Shown here: piece by piece, positions 1 through 8,125 of the stretch | How positions within the stretch are numbered: position 1 is the first letter of the stretch | Layout: each line of letters starts with the position of its first letter | Assembly (NCBI GenBank): GCA_964428055.1 | Contig: CAYRWM010000001.1 | Span: forward strand, 1-64,000 | Length of the DNA stretch: 64,000 bases | Direction: 5' to 3' | Source of the DNA: CAYRWM01 sp964428055 | GTDB lineage: Bacteria > Bacillota > Clostridia > Christensenellales > Christensenellaceae | Notes under the pieces: model-generated | What the model was told of the DNA's origin: nothing | The model's input: the letters and a program-made list of their open reading frames with translations, nothing else | Databases searched by the model: none | Program-made: the position numbers and the translations under genes

Positions 1-169
1 TGATCCGAAAAGCCCCATCTATTGCACCTCCGTTTCTCCTGCTTTGTTCCCTATACGCATATTATATAGGTTTTTGGTATATAAAAAAAGGATAGTTGTT
101 CTGTTCGCTCCGGGTTTTGTGGTAAAATCAAAGTAGCATATCAGTGTTTTTTTCTCAGGGGGTCATATA

Positions 170-1255
170 ATGGAAAAAGTAAAGAAACCTCTGTGGAAGA
201 GGATTTTGAAAGTAGTCCTTATAGTCATACTCTGCATAGTCATATTCGTTGCGGCTTTCGCCGTCTTCATGACGGTAAACGAGTACAATCCCGCAGACGT
301 GGAGAGCCTTGAAGTCAAAGGGCAGGCCGCGTCCGTTCTCAAGGCCGGTGAGCCCGTTAAGGTCCTTACCTGGAACATAGGCTACGGAGCTCTCGGCGAA
401 GGCGCCGATTTCTTCATGGACGGCGGCGAGAGGGTCTATACCGATACAGAGGAGGGCGTGTGGAAGAATCTTCAGGCCATATACAATGATATAAGGTCCG
501 AGGATCCCGATCTTGTGCTCCTTCAGGAGGCGGACATGGATTCCGCCAGGTCGTACAATATAGACGAGCCGGCGTATTTCGAGGATTACTTCGAGGAATA
601 CGAGAGCGTCTTCGCGCTCAACTACAACACGCTTTTCGTGCCGTATCCCATGCCCCCGATGGGCAAGGTGGTGGCAGGTATTCAGACGCTGTCCTCGTAT
701 GACATCGCGGATTCAAGCCGCTATCAGCTGCCCTGTCCGTTCTCTTGGCCGGTAAAACTGTTTAACCTGAAGCGCTGCTGTACGGTGACTCATATACCTA
801 TAGAGGGTTCGGATAAGCAGCTGGCGCTCATAAACCTGCATCTCGAGGCCTACGATGAGGGCGAGGGCAAGATCGAGCAGACGAAGCTACTTAAATCCAT
901 AATGGACAGGGAAGTCTCAGCCGGCAACTATGTCATAGCAGGAGGAGATTTTAACCAGATCTTCTCATCGTACAACAACGGCAGATTCGATGTAACCGAT
1001 CCGGAGCTGTGGGCTCCCGGAATAATAGAGGAGAGCGATTTCGGCGATGGATGGAAGTTCGTGATGGACGCTGATACTCCTTCATGCAGGTCTCTTGACA
1101 GGGCCTATGACCCTGACGATTCCGGTTTCCAGTACTACCTCATAGACGGCTTTATAGTCTCTGACAACGTGGCGGTCTGGGAAGCTGAAACGCTTTCAAA
1201 GGGGTTTGTTAATTCCGACCATAACCCGGTCATGATCCGGGTGACACTGGAATAA
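170..1255 (+). CDS. Membrane-anchored endonuclease/exonuclease/phosphatase family protein
   Basis: This 361-residue protein has a basic N-terminus and one hydrophobic anchor (about residues 14-36), followed by an extracytoplasmic endonuclease/exonuclease/phosphatase (EEP) domain. The family's signatures are in order: VLTWNIG near residue 64, LQEAD near 119 with the metal-binding Glu, LINLHLEA near 220, AGGDFNQ near 258 and the C-terminal SDHNPV with the catalytic Asp-His pair. EEP enzymes cleave phosphodiesters in nucleic acids, inositol phosphates or sphingomyelin; the substrate cannot be told here. The start is set by an AGGGGG ribosome-binding site 8 bases upstream. The next gene begins 29 bp downstream. 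Confidence 0.85.
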   Translation: MEKVKKPLWKRILKVVLIVILCIVIFVAAFAVFMTVNEYNPADVESLEVKGQAASVLKAGEPVKVLTWNIGYGALGEGADFFMDGGERVYTDTEEGVWKNLQAIYNDIRSEDPDLVLLQEADMDSARSYNIDEPAYFEDYFEEYESVFALNYNTLFVPYPMPPMGKVVAGIQTLSSYDIADSSRYQLPCPFSWPVKLFNLKRCCTVTHIPIEGSDKQLALINLHLEAYDEGEGKIEQTKLLKSIMDREVSAGNYVIAGGDFNQIFSSYNNGRFDVTDPELWAPGIIEESDFGDGWKFVMDADTPSCRSLDRAYDPDDSGFQYYLIDGFIVSDNVAVWEAETLSKGFVNSDHNPVMIRVTLE

Positions 1256-1284
1256 AAAGACGTATATATAAGGAGGGATGATAA

Positions 1285-1596
1285 ATGAAAAAGAGGATAC
1301 TGGCTTTAACAGTAGTTATCGTGCTCGCGGCTATAGCATTCGCGGGATGCGCGGGCGGGCACAGGATAACCAACATCTCCTCGGACGAGTGGGCGATAGC
1401 CGACTGTCCGACATCGGCGAACGCGGGAGATACTGTCAAGATCGAGACATTCTGCGTCGAGGACGGAACGGTATACGTCCGTATAAACGGAGAGAACATA
1501 GCTCCTGAAGGATGGGACGGCGGAGAGATCGAGTTCGTGATGCCTGACGAGGACGTTGAGATAAACGTAGGGGCTGTGAGCAACGGTTTGGCATAA
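1285..1596 (+). CDS. Small lipoprotein with one InlB-B-like repeat
   Basis: A 103-residue lipoprotein. The signal peptide ends in the lipobox AFAGC (Cys22). The mature part is a single beta-rich unit of about 75 residues with GDTVKIET, VYVRINGENIAPEGW and EFVMPDEDVEINVG. This resembles the divergent InlB B-repeat pattern, in which a strand ends in F-x-MP-x-x-D-V. The same unit occurs twice in the gene at 2074, and the first 25 or so bases of the two genes are nearly identical, so they are duplicates. The function is unknown; a surface adhesive or binding role is inference only. The RBS is AAGGAGGG. Confidence 0.75.
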   Translation: MKKRILALTVVIVLAAIAFAGCAGGHRITNISSDEWAIADCPTSANAGDTVKIETFCVEDGTVYVRINGENIAPEGWDGGEIEFVMPDEDVEINVGAVSNGLA

Positions 1597-1614
1597 ACAA
1601 AAGGAGGATGGGGT

Positions 1615-2049
1615 ATGAAAGGTCTCGATTCCTTTGAGATAAAGAAAGAGATGACGCTGGATGAGCTTGCGGCGTTCATGGAAGAGAAGTGGGACAAAGA
1701 CCGGTACAACGGCTTCATGGTAGGACATCCGACGGCGCCTAATTCGGGGATACGCTATGTCATACTCCCGGCGACCGAGAGGTACTGCGTCATAATATAC
1801 CCCAAGTGCGGGGGAGTGCTCTCCAAAAAGAACCTGATCAAGGCTTCCTGTACCTACACAACTTCCGGACAGAACAAGATGATGGAGAGAGGAACAAGGT
1901 TCATGCCCTACAACAGCACCTATTCCAAGATGCAGCGGACGAAGAACCAGCGCGAACTGGGCAAGGAGCTGAGGGGCGAAGCGGACGGGATAATGCATTA
2001 TTACATGGATCACTTAAAGGAACTGCTTAAGGAAGCAGGTCTCGCTTGA
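1615..2049 (+). CDS. Hypothetical cytoplasmic protein
   Basis: A 144-residue protein with no signal peptide or membrane segment, lying between the two duplicated repeat lipoprotein genes and preceded by AAAGGAGGATGGGG. It starts with an acidic amphipathic helix (ELAAFMEEKWDKD) and has a central beta segment (GIRYVILPATERYCVIIYPKCG). It continues with a basic stretch and ends in a helix (LKELLKEAGL). I do not recognise the family. Tight spacing on both sides (18 and 24 bp) suggests co-transcription with the lipoproteins, but its cytoplasmic character contrasts with theirs. Confidence 0.6.
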   Translation: MKGLDSFEIKKEMTLDELAAFMEEKWDKDRYNGFMVGHPTAPNSGIRYVILPATERYCVIIYPKCGGVLSKKNLIKASCTYTTSGQNKMMERGTRFMPYNSTYSKMQRTKNQRELGKELRGEADGIMHYYMDHLKELLKEAGLA

Positions 2050-2073
2050 GGATAAAAAGGCGGAGGATTTAAC

Positions 2074-2682
2074 ATGAAAAAGAGGATACTGGCTTTAACT
2101 ATAGTGATAGTGCTCGCGGCTCTCGCATTCGCGGGATGCGCCGGGGGGCATAAGATAACGAACATATCGTCTGACGAATATGCGATAGTCGAATGCCCGG
2201 ATTCGGCCAACGCCGGGGATACGGTAAAGGTTGAGACATGCTGGGTAACTGATGCGGCTGTATACGTCCGCATAAACGGTGAGAATATCGCTCCCGATGG
2301 GTGGCCCGGCGGAGAGATAGAGTTCGTGATGCCTGACGAGGACGTTGAGATAAACGTAGGCGTGGTCAGCATGGGGATGTCCGCGGATCTTCCCGAGGAT
2401 GAGCCGGAGCCAGATGAGGACAAGGACGGCGGATCCGGCGCGGAGCATAATATAATCGATATATCAGACGAAGACTATGCGGTCTTTTCCTGCCCGGAGA
2501 CCGCAAAGGCGGGCGAAACCGTAACTGTCGAGACATACTGCGTTGAGGATGCGACGGTATACGTCCGGATCAATGATGAGAACATCGCGCCCGAAGGATG
2601 GGGTGGCGGCGAGATAGAGTTCGTGATGCCGGATGAGGATGTCGAGATAAAAGTCGGTGCTGTCAGCAACGGGCTTGCATAG
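2074..2682 (+). CDS. Lipoprotein with two tandem InlB-B-like repeats
   Basis: A 202-residue paralogue of the lipoprotein at 1285, with the same signal peptide (lipobox Cys22). It carries two copies of the GDTVK...VYVRINGENIAP...EFVMPDEDVEI unit, at about residues 25-104 and 125-202. They are separated by an acidic linker rich in Glu, Asp and Pro (DLPEDEPEPDEDKDGG). The second copy is closer to the single repeat of the 1285 protein at its C-terminus: both end in AVSNGLA. This fits expansion by unit duplication. The function is not known. Confidence 0.75.
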   Translation: MKKRILALTIVIVLAALAFAGCAGGHKITNISSDEYAIVECPDSANAGDTVKVETCWVTDAAVYVRINGENIAPDGWPGGEIEFVMPDEDVEINVGVVSMGMSADLPEDEPEPDEDKDGGSGAEHNIIDISDEDYAVFSCPETAKAGETVTVETYCVEDATVYVRINDENIAPEGWGGGEIEFVMPDEDVEIKVGAVSNGLA

Positions 2683-2694
2683 AGGACCAAAGTA

Positions 2695-3741
2695 ATGAAA
2701 AGAAGCGCTAGAAGACTTAATATCATAGTGGCCGTGCTGCTGTGCGCCGCACTTTTGTTTGCTCTTGCGGGGTGCGATCATTCGCTTGAACCGCAGCCCG
2801 ATCCCGAGTTTGAACCCACAACGGGCGGGACAACGAATAAAACGGATCCCGATGCTCCGAAAGAGATAGAGTCGAAGGATATAACATCGTTTTATGCTAC
2901 GTTCTACTGGACGGGGGAGTGGATAAACGAGTACGGCGGCAACCAGTACGAGTTCAAGGCGAGTATTAATGAAGACGGGAGCATAACCGCTGAGGAGACA
3001 TCCCAGGGCATTAGCCTTACGGGTTCAGGCGGCCTCATGGAAAAGCTGCAGGAGATGATAGACGATAATGACCTGGCAGCTCAGAACGGGGTGTACGAGG
3101 TTACAGCGGGGCTTCCGCCGGAGTTCGATCACTGCTCCGTAAACGTCGACTATGCTTCGGGTGAGAATCTCACCTTTACCACAAACAACAACCCCGACGC
3201 GCAGTGGATAAAGGACACGTATTTCGCTTTTGCGGAATGGTTCGCGGAGAACGGGGACGCTTCTCTTGTGCCGGACAAGCATGAGGGAGAGGTCGAGAGA
3301 CTGACGCTGGTTCTTCGTGACGGCGACGTCAGATACCGCTACGGCGACTGGATGCTCCAGAACGGCGATAACCCGGATATAAAGGAAAGGATCCTAGAGC
3401 GGGATGTTTACGACTACGCAGCTGAGGATGACGTCACAGATGACTATATGCCGTACTATGAGGAGTTCTATGACGGCATAGACGATATCCTGAGCTATTA
3501 CGACTTAAGTCCTTTTGACAGTCTGTCGGCCTATTACGGACAGGGACGGAATACGACCGATAAAGAGGATCCCGAGAGCGCGGATCTTGTGATACGCATT
3601 GAATACAAGGACGATTACCGGTTAACGATCGCAACGAGCGACGAAAAGGACAGGGAGATCCTTGAGCCTTTAGTCGATGAGATCATAGGATATTTCGATC
3701 AGGTGTTCGAGGAGAACAGGGACAAGGTCACGGAGTTCTGA
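2695..3741 (+). CDS. Lipoprotein of unknown function
   Basis: A 348-residue lipoprotein with a signal peptide ending in ALAGC (Cys27), then a Pro/Thr-rich linker (residues 28-55). The rest is a large acidic extracytoplasmic domain with many Asp, Glu and Tyr residues. I do not recognise the family. The segment around residues 66-100 (SFYATFYWTGEW, YEFKASINEDGSI) reads as beta strands. The stop codon overlaps the start of the next lipoprotein gene by one base (TGATG), so the two are probably translated together. Confidence 0.65.
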   Translation: MKRSARRLNIIVAVLLCAALLFALAGCDHSLEPQPDPEFEPTTGGTTNKTDPDAPKEIESKDITSFYATFYWTGEWINEYGGNQYEFKASINEDGSITAEETSQGISLTGSGGLMEKLQEMIDDNDLAAQNGVYEVTAGLPPEFDHCSVNVDYASGENLTFTTNNNPDAQWIKDTYFAFAEWFAENGDASLVPDKHEGEVERLTLVLRDGDVRYRYGDWMLQNGDNPDIKERILERDVYDYAAEDDVTDDYMPYYEEFYDGIDDILSYYDLSPFDSLSAYYGQGRNTTDKEDPESADLVIRIEYKDDYRLTIATSDEKDREILEPLVDEIIGYFDQVFEENRDKVTEF

Positions 3742-4625
3742 TGATAAAAAAACTTTTCCTGCCTGCGATAATTCTCGCAGGCATGCTTTTTATGGCGGGC
3801 TGCACGGATACTTCGGCTCAGCCCTTATATGAATACAGGCTCATAAGCTCGGTCGAGGTTGACGGGCGCCAGGGCGTTTGCTCCGAAGGCGACTATTTCT
3901 GGGTGAGCGGATCGGCCTCGCTCGCCAAGTATGACCGGGAATGGAATCTCGTTGCATTAAACGACGACCCGTTTAAGGGATATACCATAGAGGTCAATCA
4001 TATAGCTGATATAGACGTATATGAAAATGAACTTTACATAGGCGCCGAATATTTCGACGGCGCCGCGGGAAAGAATATCCAGATAGCCGTATACGATGGG
4101 GATACGCTTGAACTCAAGCGTACATTCCCTTTCGAAAAGAAGAGCGGCCAGGAGGAGTGCTCCGGCATCGCCGTTGACGGAGAAACGGGTACCGTCTGGA
4201 TGTGCTCCTGGGTCGGGGAAGAGAGCGGAAGGTATCTGTATAAATATGATCTTGAGTCGGGTGAGTACCTGGGCAGGACAGAGCTTAAGGATCCGCCCAT
4301 GTGGGTCCAGGGCGTGGCGTGTTATAACGGAAACCTGTTTTTAACGGCCGACGACGGTAACGCGGGCATGGACAGGCCTGACCATTTGTACAGGCTGTCG
4401 GCAGACCCTGAGGCCGATACGGCGGAAGTGTATATGGAACGAACGTTTGATGACGTTAAGATGCAGGGAGAGATAGAAGGCCTCACTTTCGATGAAAAAG
4501 AAAAAAGGCTGCTCCTGCTCTACAACAGGGGAGCCCGGATATCGGCGGGTGTGCCGGAAGGATTCTATGACGGATACAAACGTGAGATATCGGAAGTGTT
4601 CACGTACGATATAGAGGAACAATAA
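3741..4625 (+). CDS. Lipoprotein, probable beta-propeller
   Basis: A 294-residue lipoprotein (lipobox FMAGC, Cys21). The mature region has recurring strand patterns of the type D-x-E-W-N-L-V, DVYENELYIGAEY, AVDGETGTVWMCSW and GVACYNGNLFLTADDGN. These are typical of six- or seven-bladed propellers that bind ligands or partner proteins. The start overlaps the upstream lipoprotein gene by one base, and an intrinsic terminator follows. Residues 233-262, with a basic KEKRLLLLYN strand, form the last recognisable blade. The precise ligand cannot be inferred. Confidence 0.65.
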   Translation: MIKKLFLPAIILAGMLFMAGCTDTSAQPLYEYRLISSVEVDGRQGVCSEGDYFWVSGSASLAKYDREWNLVALNDDPFKGYTIEVNHIADIDVYENELYIGAEYFDGAAGKNIQIAVYDGDTLELKRTFPFEKKSGQEECSGIAVDGETGTVWMCSWVGEESGRYLYKYDLESGEYLGRTELKDPPMWVQGVACYNGNLFLTADDGNAGMDRPDHLYRLSADPEADTAEVYMERTFDDVKMQGEIEGLTFDEKEKRLLLLYNRGARISAGVPEGFYDGYKREISEVFTYDIEEQ

Positions 4626-4649
4626 GTTTACGTAGCATATAAAGAAAAA

Positions 4650-4691
4650 GGAGAGCTCAGGTCTCAGGACTCCAGCTCTCCTGTGTTTTTT
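4650..4691 (+). terminator. Intrinsic terminator, possibly bidirectional
   Basis: The arms GGAGAGCT (4650-4657) and AGCTCTCC (4674-4681) pair perfectly around a 16-base loop and are followed by TGTGTTTTTT. It ends the lipoprotein run. The left arm also overlaps the stop codon of the minus-strand gene, and upstream AAAGAAAAA gives a T-rich tail on that strand. Confidence 0.75.
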
Positions 4692-5079
4692 CTATGACGA
4701 TCTTGCCCGGTACTTTTACCGCGATCTGATACTGATCCTCATACACTATCTCTCCCGGCGTGTTGGTGTACACCAGGAAATACGGATGATCGTACTTTTC
4801 GAGCAGCCACAGCGCCGGTCTTATCATCTTTATCATCATGTACGAATTCTCGGTCTTGAAAAAGCAGACGACCTTTTCCTGGCCTTTGCACTGGGGAGGG
4901 AAGGGCAGCTCCTGTCTGAACCAGTCGTCGATCTCAACGAACAGATCCGCGTCCTCCTTTTCCATGACGTCATTCTGTACGAGCTGCCAGCACATGGAGA
5001 ACACGCCCTTGTTGTACATTGTGTTCTCGGCCAGCTCCAGCCCCTGGATCCGGAGATACTTATATTCCATTTTCTTCAT
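4657..5079 (-). CDS. Hypothetical protein, start uncertain
   Basis: A minus-strand gene of about 140 residues, rich in aromatic residues and Met, with no signal peptide (core motifs LELAENTMYNKGVFSMCWQ, DLFVEIDDWFRQELPFPPQC). The frame stays open up to an ATG at 5172. However, a good promoter (TTGAAA, 17 bp, TATAAT) lies inside that longer version at 5104-5132, which would put the transcript start near 5097. I therefore prefer the internal ATG at 5079 (or 5070). The product is unknown. Confidence 0.5.
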   Translation of the reverse strand: MKKMEYKYLRIQGLELAENTMYNKGVFSMCWQLVQNDVMEKEDADLFVEIDDWFRQELPFPPQCKGQEKVVCFFKTENSYMMIKMIRPALWLLEKYDHPYFLVYTNTPGEIVYEDQYQIAVKVPGKIVIEKTQESWSPET

Positions 5080-5103
5080 TCGATACTCGTTACCCATACA
5101 ATA

Positions 5104-5132
5104 ATTATATAAACGCGTAAGGTCTTTTTCAA
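5104..5132 (-). promoter_or_regulatory. Sigma-A promoter for the minus-strand gene
   Basis: Read on the minus strand: -35 TTGAAA (5127-5132), a 17-bp spacer and -10 TATAAT (5104-5109). It fires away from the divergent promoter at 5144-5172, forming a compact back-to-back pair. Confidence 0.6.
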
Positions 5133-5143
5133 GGACGCGGGTA

Positions 5144-5172
5144 TTGAGAGCACGGGAAAGAAATGGTATCAT
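5144..5172 (+). promoter_or_regulatory. Sigma-A promoter for the DUF4298 gene
   Basis: -35 TTGAGA (5144-5149), a 17-bp spacer and TATCAT (5167-5172) preceded by a TGG extended -10. A 17-base block around the -10 (AAGAAATGGTATCATTT) recurs exactly in the promoter at 16081-16109. Confidence 0.65.
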
Positions 5173-5198
5173 TTTTTACAGGAAAGAAGGGCATTTAT

Positions 5199-5510
5199 AT
5201 GGAACAGATAAAACGCATAGAAGAGATGGAAAGATGCCTGGACGCATCGAGGGAGGCAGTGGACAGACTTGCCTATGCTCTGGATGAGTATGAGGACGTG
5301 CAGAGTGACTTAAAGGATCTTATCGAATACTATGATTCGGATCTCTGGATGAGCGATTTTGAGGACGATGAGATGGGGAGGCTTCCCGAAGACCTTAAAA
5401 GAGGAGTCCTGTCCGAGGACGCCGTGTATGACCTCATCGCAGACAACCGGGACCTCATTTCGCGCATGCTGAGGGTCATAGCGCAGGAGACCGAGGAGGG
5501 GTCTGTCTGA
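5199..5510 (+). CDS. DUF4298 family protein
   Basis: A 103-residue acidic protein. The C-terminal half (LIEYYDSDLWMSDFEDDE, then GRLPEDLKRGVLSEDAVYDL and a helix with DNRDLISRML) matches the conserved core of DUF4298, a small cytoplasmic family of unknown role common in Firmicutes. An ATG at 5163 lies inside the -10 region and has no RBS, so the start at 5199 is preferred; GGAAAGAAGGG lies upstream. The N-terminal 50 residues are a probable coiled helix (RIEEMERCLDASREAVDRLA). Confidence 0.8.
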   Translation: MEQIKRIEEMERCLDASREAVDRLAYALDEYEDVQSDLKDLIEYYDSDLWMSDFEDDEMGRLPEDLKRGVLSEDAVYDLIADNRDLISRMLRVIAQETEEGSV

Positions 5511-5693
5511 AGCCCTGGGGATTTATATGCATAGTATCGAAGGAAAAGGTGAGATACTACCAATCTTAAAGACTATGCCATAGTCAATGCTGCGAGCATG
5601 ACTTTCCCTGAAAGCGGCGCTTATTCAAATCATGCACACATAACTGTGCTAATAACCGTTATCCTTTTTCAGAGTAAGCTATTTTTATATAAT

Positions 5694-5703
5694 TTTACGT
5701 AAA
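5694..5703. promoter_or_regulatory. TTTACGTAAA palindrome, distal operator
   Basis: This perfect 10-bp palindrome is embedded in AATTTTACGTAAATTATT. Its centre is 82 bp upstream of an identical palindrome at 5776-5785. The identity of the two sites suggests a repressor loop or cooperative binding by the LacI-type protein encoded next to them (inference). Confidence 0.6.
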
Positions 5704-5747
5704 TTATTGTGATTATTGGGCATATGGGGAATATGATGCCGTGTTTA

Positions 5748-5776
5748 TTGACCCTAAAAATAGCCGTTGATATAAT
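5748..5776 (+). promoter_or_regulatory. Sigma-A promoter of the LacI-type repressor gene
   Basis: -35 TTGACC (5748-5753), exactly 17 bp, then consensus TATAAT (5771-5776). The last base of the -10 is the first base of the operator palindrome, so a bound repressor would block RNA polymerase. Confidence 0.75.
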
Positions 5777-5785
5777 TTACGTAAA
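5776..5785. promoter_or_regulatory. TTTACGTAAA palindrome overlapping the -10, proximal operator
   Basis: Perfect palindrome at the transcription start of the repressor gene, 17 bp before its ATG. Its position predicts negative autoregulation. Confidence 0.7.
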
Positions 5786-5801
5786 ATTATAAGGATAAGA
5801 T

Positions 5802-7787
5802 ATGAAAGCAACGATAAAAGAGATTGCCAGACTATCAGGTACTTCTATCGCTACTGTTTCGCACGTTATAAACAAGACAAGGTATGTCAGCCCTGAACTC
5901 GTTGAACGTGTAGAAAAGGCCATAGAACAGACAGGATACAACAAAAAGATCAGCGCAGATGCTTCGAACCGATCTTTCCGTTTGGGAAAGAAGTCCGAGG
6001 TCGCTTTTGTTATGCCCAATACCTACAGTATAATCTACGCGAGACTCAATATGGCTATTATGGAAAACCTTAAAGAGGAAGGGTATGGGCTTGCAACATA
6101 TACAACTCGCGATGATCCTCAGTGGGAAAAGAATATACTGACAAAACTCATATCTGATAAGAATACGGCAGGAATAATACTCGCTCCCTCCAGTCTCAAA
6201 AGTAAGGTTTATGACAAGATTATGAGACTGGGTATTCCCTTTGTCTGCATAGAGCGCACTATACCGGGTGCGGACGTGGACAGCATCGTAGCGGAGAACA
6301 GCGACGGCATCTACAGGGGCACCCGCCATCTTATCCGGAGCGGCCATACGCGGATAGGCATACTTATGGATAGCAATGTCCTGAGTACGGGCAACGACCG
6401 CCTGACAGGATACAAGAAGGCTCTGGAGGATTACAAGATCCCATTTGACAGAAAGCTTGTCATGAGTATCGACCTGTATGACCAGGACAGAGAAAACATA
6501 CTTAAAAACTTCACGAAGAGGACCAGACCCACAGCCGTGATCGCGACGGGCAACACCCTTACGATAAAACTGCTCAAAGATATAGAATCGCTCGGGCTCG
6601 AGTGTCCGAGGGACATTTCCGTTGTTGGTTTCGGAGACGACATTTGGAGCGATGTCACGGATCCGGCTCTGACCACTCTCACACAGGATACTGACAGGAT
6701 GGCCAGGATCGCCGTTGATACCATTTTGAGCAGGATAAACGGAAACAGTGAACCTTTCGTGACCAGGACAGTGCCGCTTGAGATAAACATAAGACATTCT
6801 ACAAGAGTTATAAACAGGGGACCGTTCGGTGAGGAAGCTGTTCCCCCGGAGAATCTCATTCCGTCGGAAAAGGATGAGAAGATTCTTAAGAGCGGGGATT
6901 TCAAGGTCGCCATATCATTCCACTATACGGGTACGGAGTGGACTAGATTGCATGAATTGGCCATTCGCGATACATTAAGGAAATATGGTGTGCAGGTAAT
7001 AGCGGTTATGGATGCAAACTTCAATCCTCAGCTTCAGGTAATGCAGCTTGATGCCGTGAGACGTCAGCACCCGGATGCTATAATCTGTGTCCCGTCGGAC
7101 GAGAATATTACTGCTGGCAAGTTCAAGGATCTGTCAAAAATTTCGAAGCTCATTATGATAGGCAACGTGCCCCAGGGGTTCAGTCAGGACGATTACTGGA
7201 GCTGTGTTTCGGTGAACGAGAGAGAGAACGGGCAGAATGCCGGCAAGGTGCTCGGTGAGTACTTCAAGGGGAAGGGACCTGTCAAGATAGGCATGCTGGT
7301 GCACGGTCTTCCGTTCCAGATGACGGAACAGAGGGACAGAGCGGCCAGGCAGGTACTGCTTGAGAACTATCCTAATATAGAGATAGTGGATCAGAGGAGC
7401 TTCTACAAGATACCAAACACATATCTTGTGTGCAGGGATATGATAACGCAGCATCCCGAGATACAGGGGCTGTATATATCATGGGAGAGCCCGGCTCTCG
7501 AGGCGATACGTGCTCTTGAGGAGATGGGCAGGACGGACATAGCGATATCCACAGTCGACCTCGATATACAGATAGCGGATTACATGAAGCGCGGTTCCAT
7601 GGTAAAGGGACTTTCGGCTCAGCGCCCCTACGAGCAGGGCGAGGCTGCGGCGCTCGCGGCCGTGCAGGCGCTGCTCGGCAAAAAGCAGTACAGGTTCATA
7701 GGCGTGCAGCCGAGGGTCGTGCTTCCGCAGCAGCTGACCCGCGCATGGCGTGATATAATGCACGCTAACTATCCGGCTGACAAATAA
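5802..7787 (+). CDS. LacI-family repressor fused to a second sugar-binding-protein domain
   Basis: At 661 residues it is about twice the usual LacI length. Residues 1-60 are a LacI helix-turn-helix (TIKEIARLSGTSIATVSHVI) with hinge helix. Residues 65-340 are the usual periplasmic-binding-protein-like effector domain (IILAPSS, GTRHLIRSGHTRIGIL, DISVVGFGDD). Residues 365-661 are a second such domain of the type found in ribose-class binding proteins. The second domain can be aligned by eye with the transporter's own lipoprotein at 11114: HPEIQGLYISWESPA against YPDLLGMYGSWDVPA, and MVKGLSAQRPYEQGEAAA against FIKGVGAQQTHLQGHVQA. It probably represses the adjacent catabolic operon and itself through TTTACGTAAA sites, releasing when the imported compound binds. 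An intrinsic terminator follows. Confidence 0.85.
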   Translation: MKATIKEIARLSGTSIATVSHVINKTRYVSPELVERVEKAIEQTGYNKKISADASNRSFRLGKKSEVAFVMPNTYSIIYARLNMAIMENLKEEGYGLATYTTRDDPQWEKNILTKLISDKNTAGIILAPSSLKSKVYDKIMRLGIPFVCIERTIPGADVDSIVAENSDGIYRGTRHLIRSGHTRIGILMDSNVLSTGNDRLTGYKKALEDYKIPFDRKLVMSIDLYDQDRENILKNFTKRTRPTAVIATGNTLTIKLLKDIESLGLECPRDISVVGFGDDIWSDVTDPALTTLTQDTDRMARIAVDTILSRINGNSEPFVTRTVPLEINIRHSTRVINRGPFGEEAVPPENLIPSEKDEKILKSGDFKVAISFHYTGTEWTRLHELAIRDTLRKYGVQVIAVMDANFNPQLQVMQLDAVRRQHPDAIICVPSDENITAGKFKDLSKISKLIMIGNVPQGFSQDDYWSCVSVNERENGQNAGKVLGEYFKGKGPVKIGMLVHGLPFQMTEQRDRAARQVLLENYPNIEIVDQRSFYKIPNTYLVCRDMITQHPEIQGLYISWESPALEAIRALEEMGRTDIAISTVDLDIQIADYMKRGSMVKGLSAQRPYEQGEAAALAAVQALLGKKQYRFIGVQPRVVLPQQLTRAWRDIMHANYPADK

Positions 7788-7845
7788 TACCATTTTTTGC
7801 GTAAAAAAACCTATTTCAAACAAGATTAGACAACAGCATCTAAAC

Positions 7846-7877
7846 GGAGTCCCGTACGGCGGGATTCCTTTTTTTTG
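7846..7877 (+). terminator. Intrinsic terminator of the repressor gene
   Basis: GGAGTCCCG (7846-7854) pairs with CGGGATTCC (7860-7868) across a 5-base loop with one G-U pair, followed by eight T residues. Confidence 0.85.
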
Positions 7878-7892
7878 TCTATTTACGAATTA

Positions 7893-7902
7893 TTTACGTA
7901 AA
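7893..7902. promoter_or_regulatory. TTTACGTAAA operator 1 of the catabolic operon
   Basis: Perfect palindrome, preceded by a half-site TTTACGAAT at 7882. It is the first of three ACGT-centred sites in the 338-bp gap before the operon. The gap otherwise holds AT-rich DNA and no gene; a consensus promoter could not be placed with confidence. Confidence 0.6.
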
Positions 7903-7984
7903 TATAGCTGAAAAATGGGGATAAAATTTTTTTTATTTTTATTTGCATGTTTTTTCGGGGTATTTCGGCTTTTTCAAGGTACAG

Positions 7985-7994
7985 TATACGTAAA
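7985..7994. promoter_or_regulatory. TATACGTAAA operator 2, one mismatch
   Basis: A near copy of the palindrome, centred 92 bp after site 1 and 93 bp before site 3. A possible -10-like CATAAT lies just downstream near 8014. Confidence 0.45.
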
Positions 7995-8077
7995 TCAAGA
8001 CGCATTCGAATATCATAATGCATCATGAGTTCACATAATTGCTTGCCGGCAGCATGCAACTCCTTCTATCAAAGGAA

Positions 8078-8087
8078 TTTACGTAAA
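8078..8087. promoter_or_regulatory. TTTACGTAAA operator 3 of the catabolic operon
   Basis: Perfect palindrome 38 bp upstream of the first structural gene, probably in the 5' leader or at the promoter. Confidence 0.6.
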
Positions 8088-8125
8088 AGTTTTGATTTAA
8101 CCATTAAACACTAGGAGACAGAGAA

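Noticed and set aside
5835..6797. 320-codon open frame on the minus strand inside the repressor gene
   Set aside because: It is antisense to clear LacI homology, has no ribosome-binding site and its translation has no recognisable domain; it is a shadow of codon bias.
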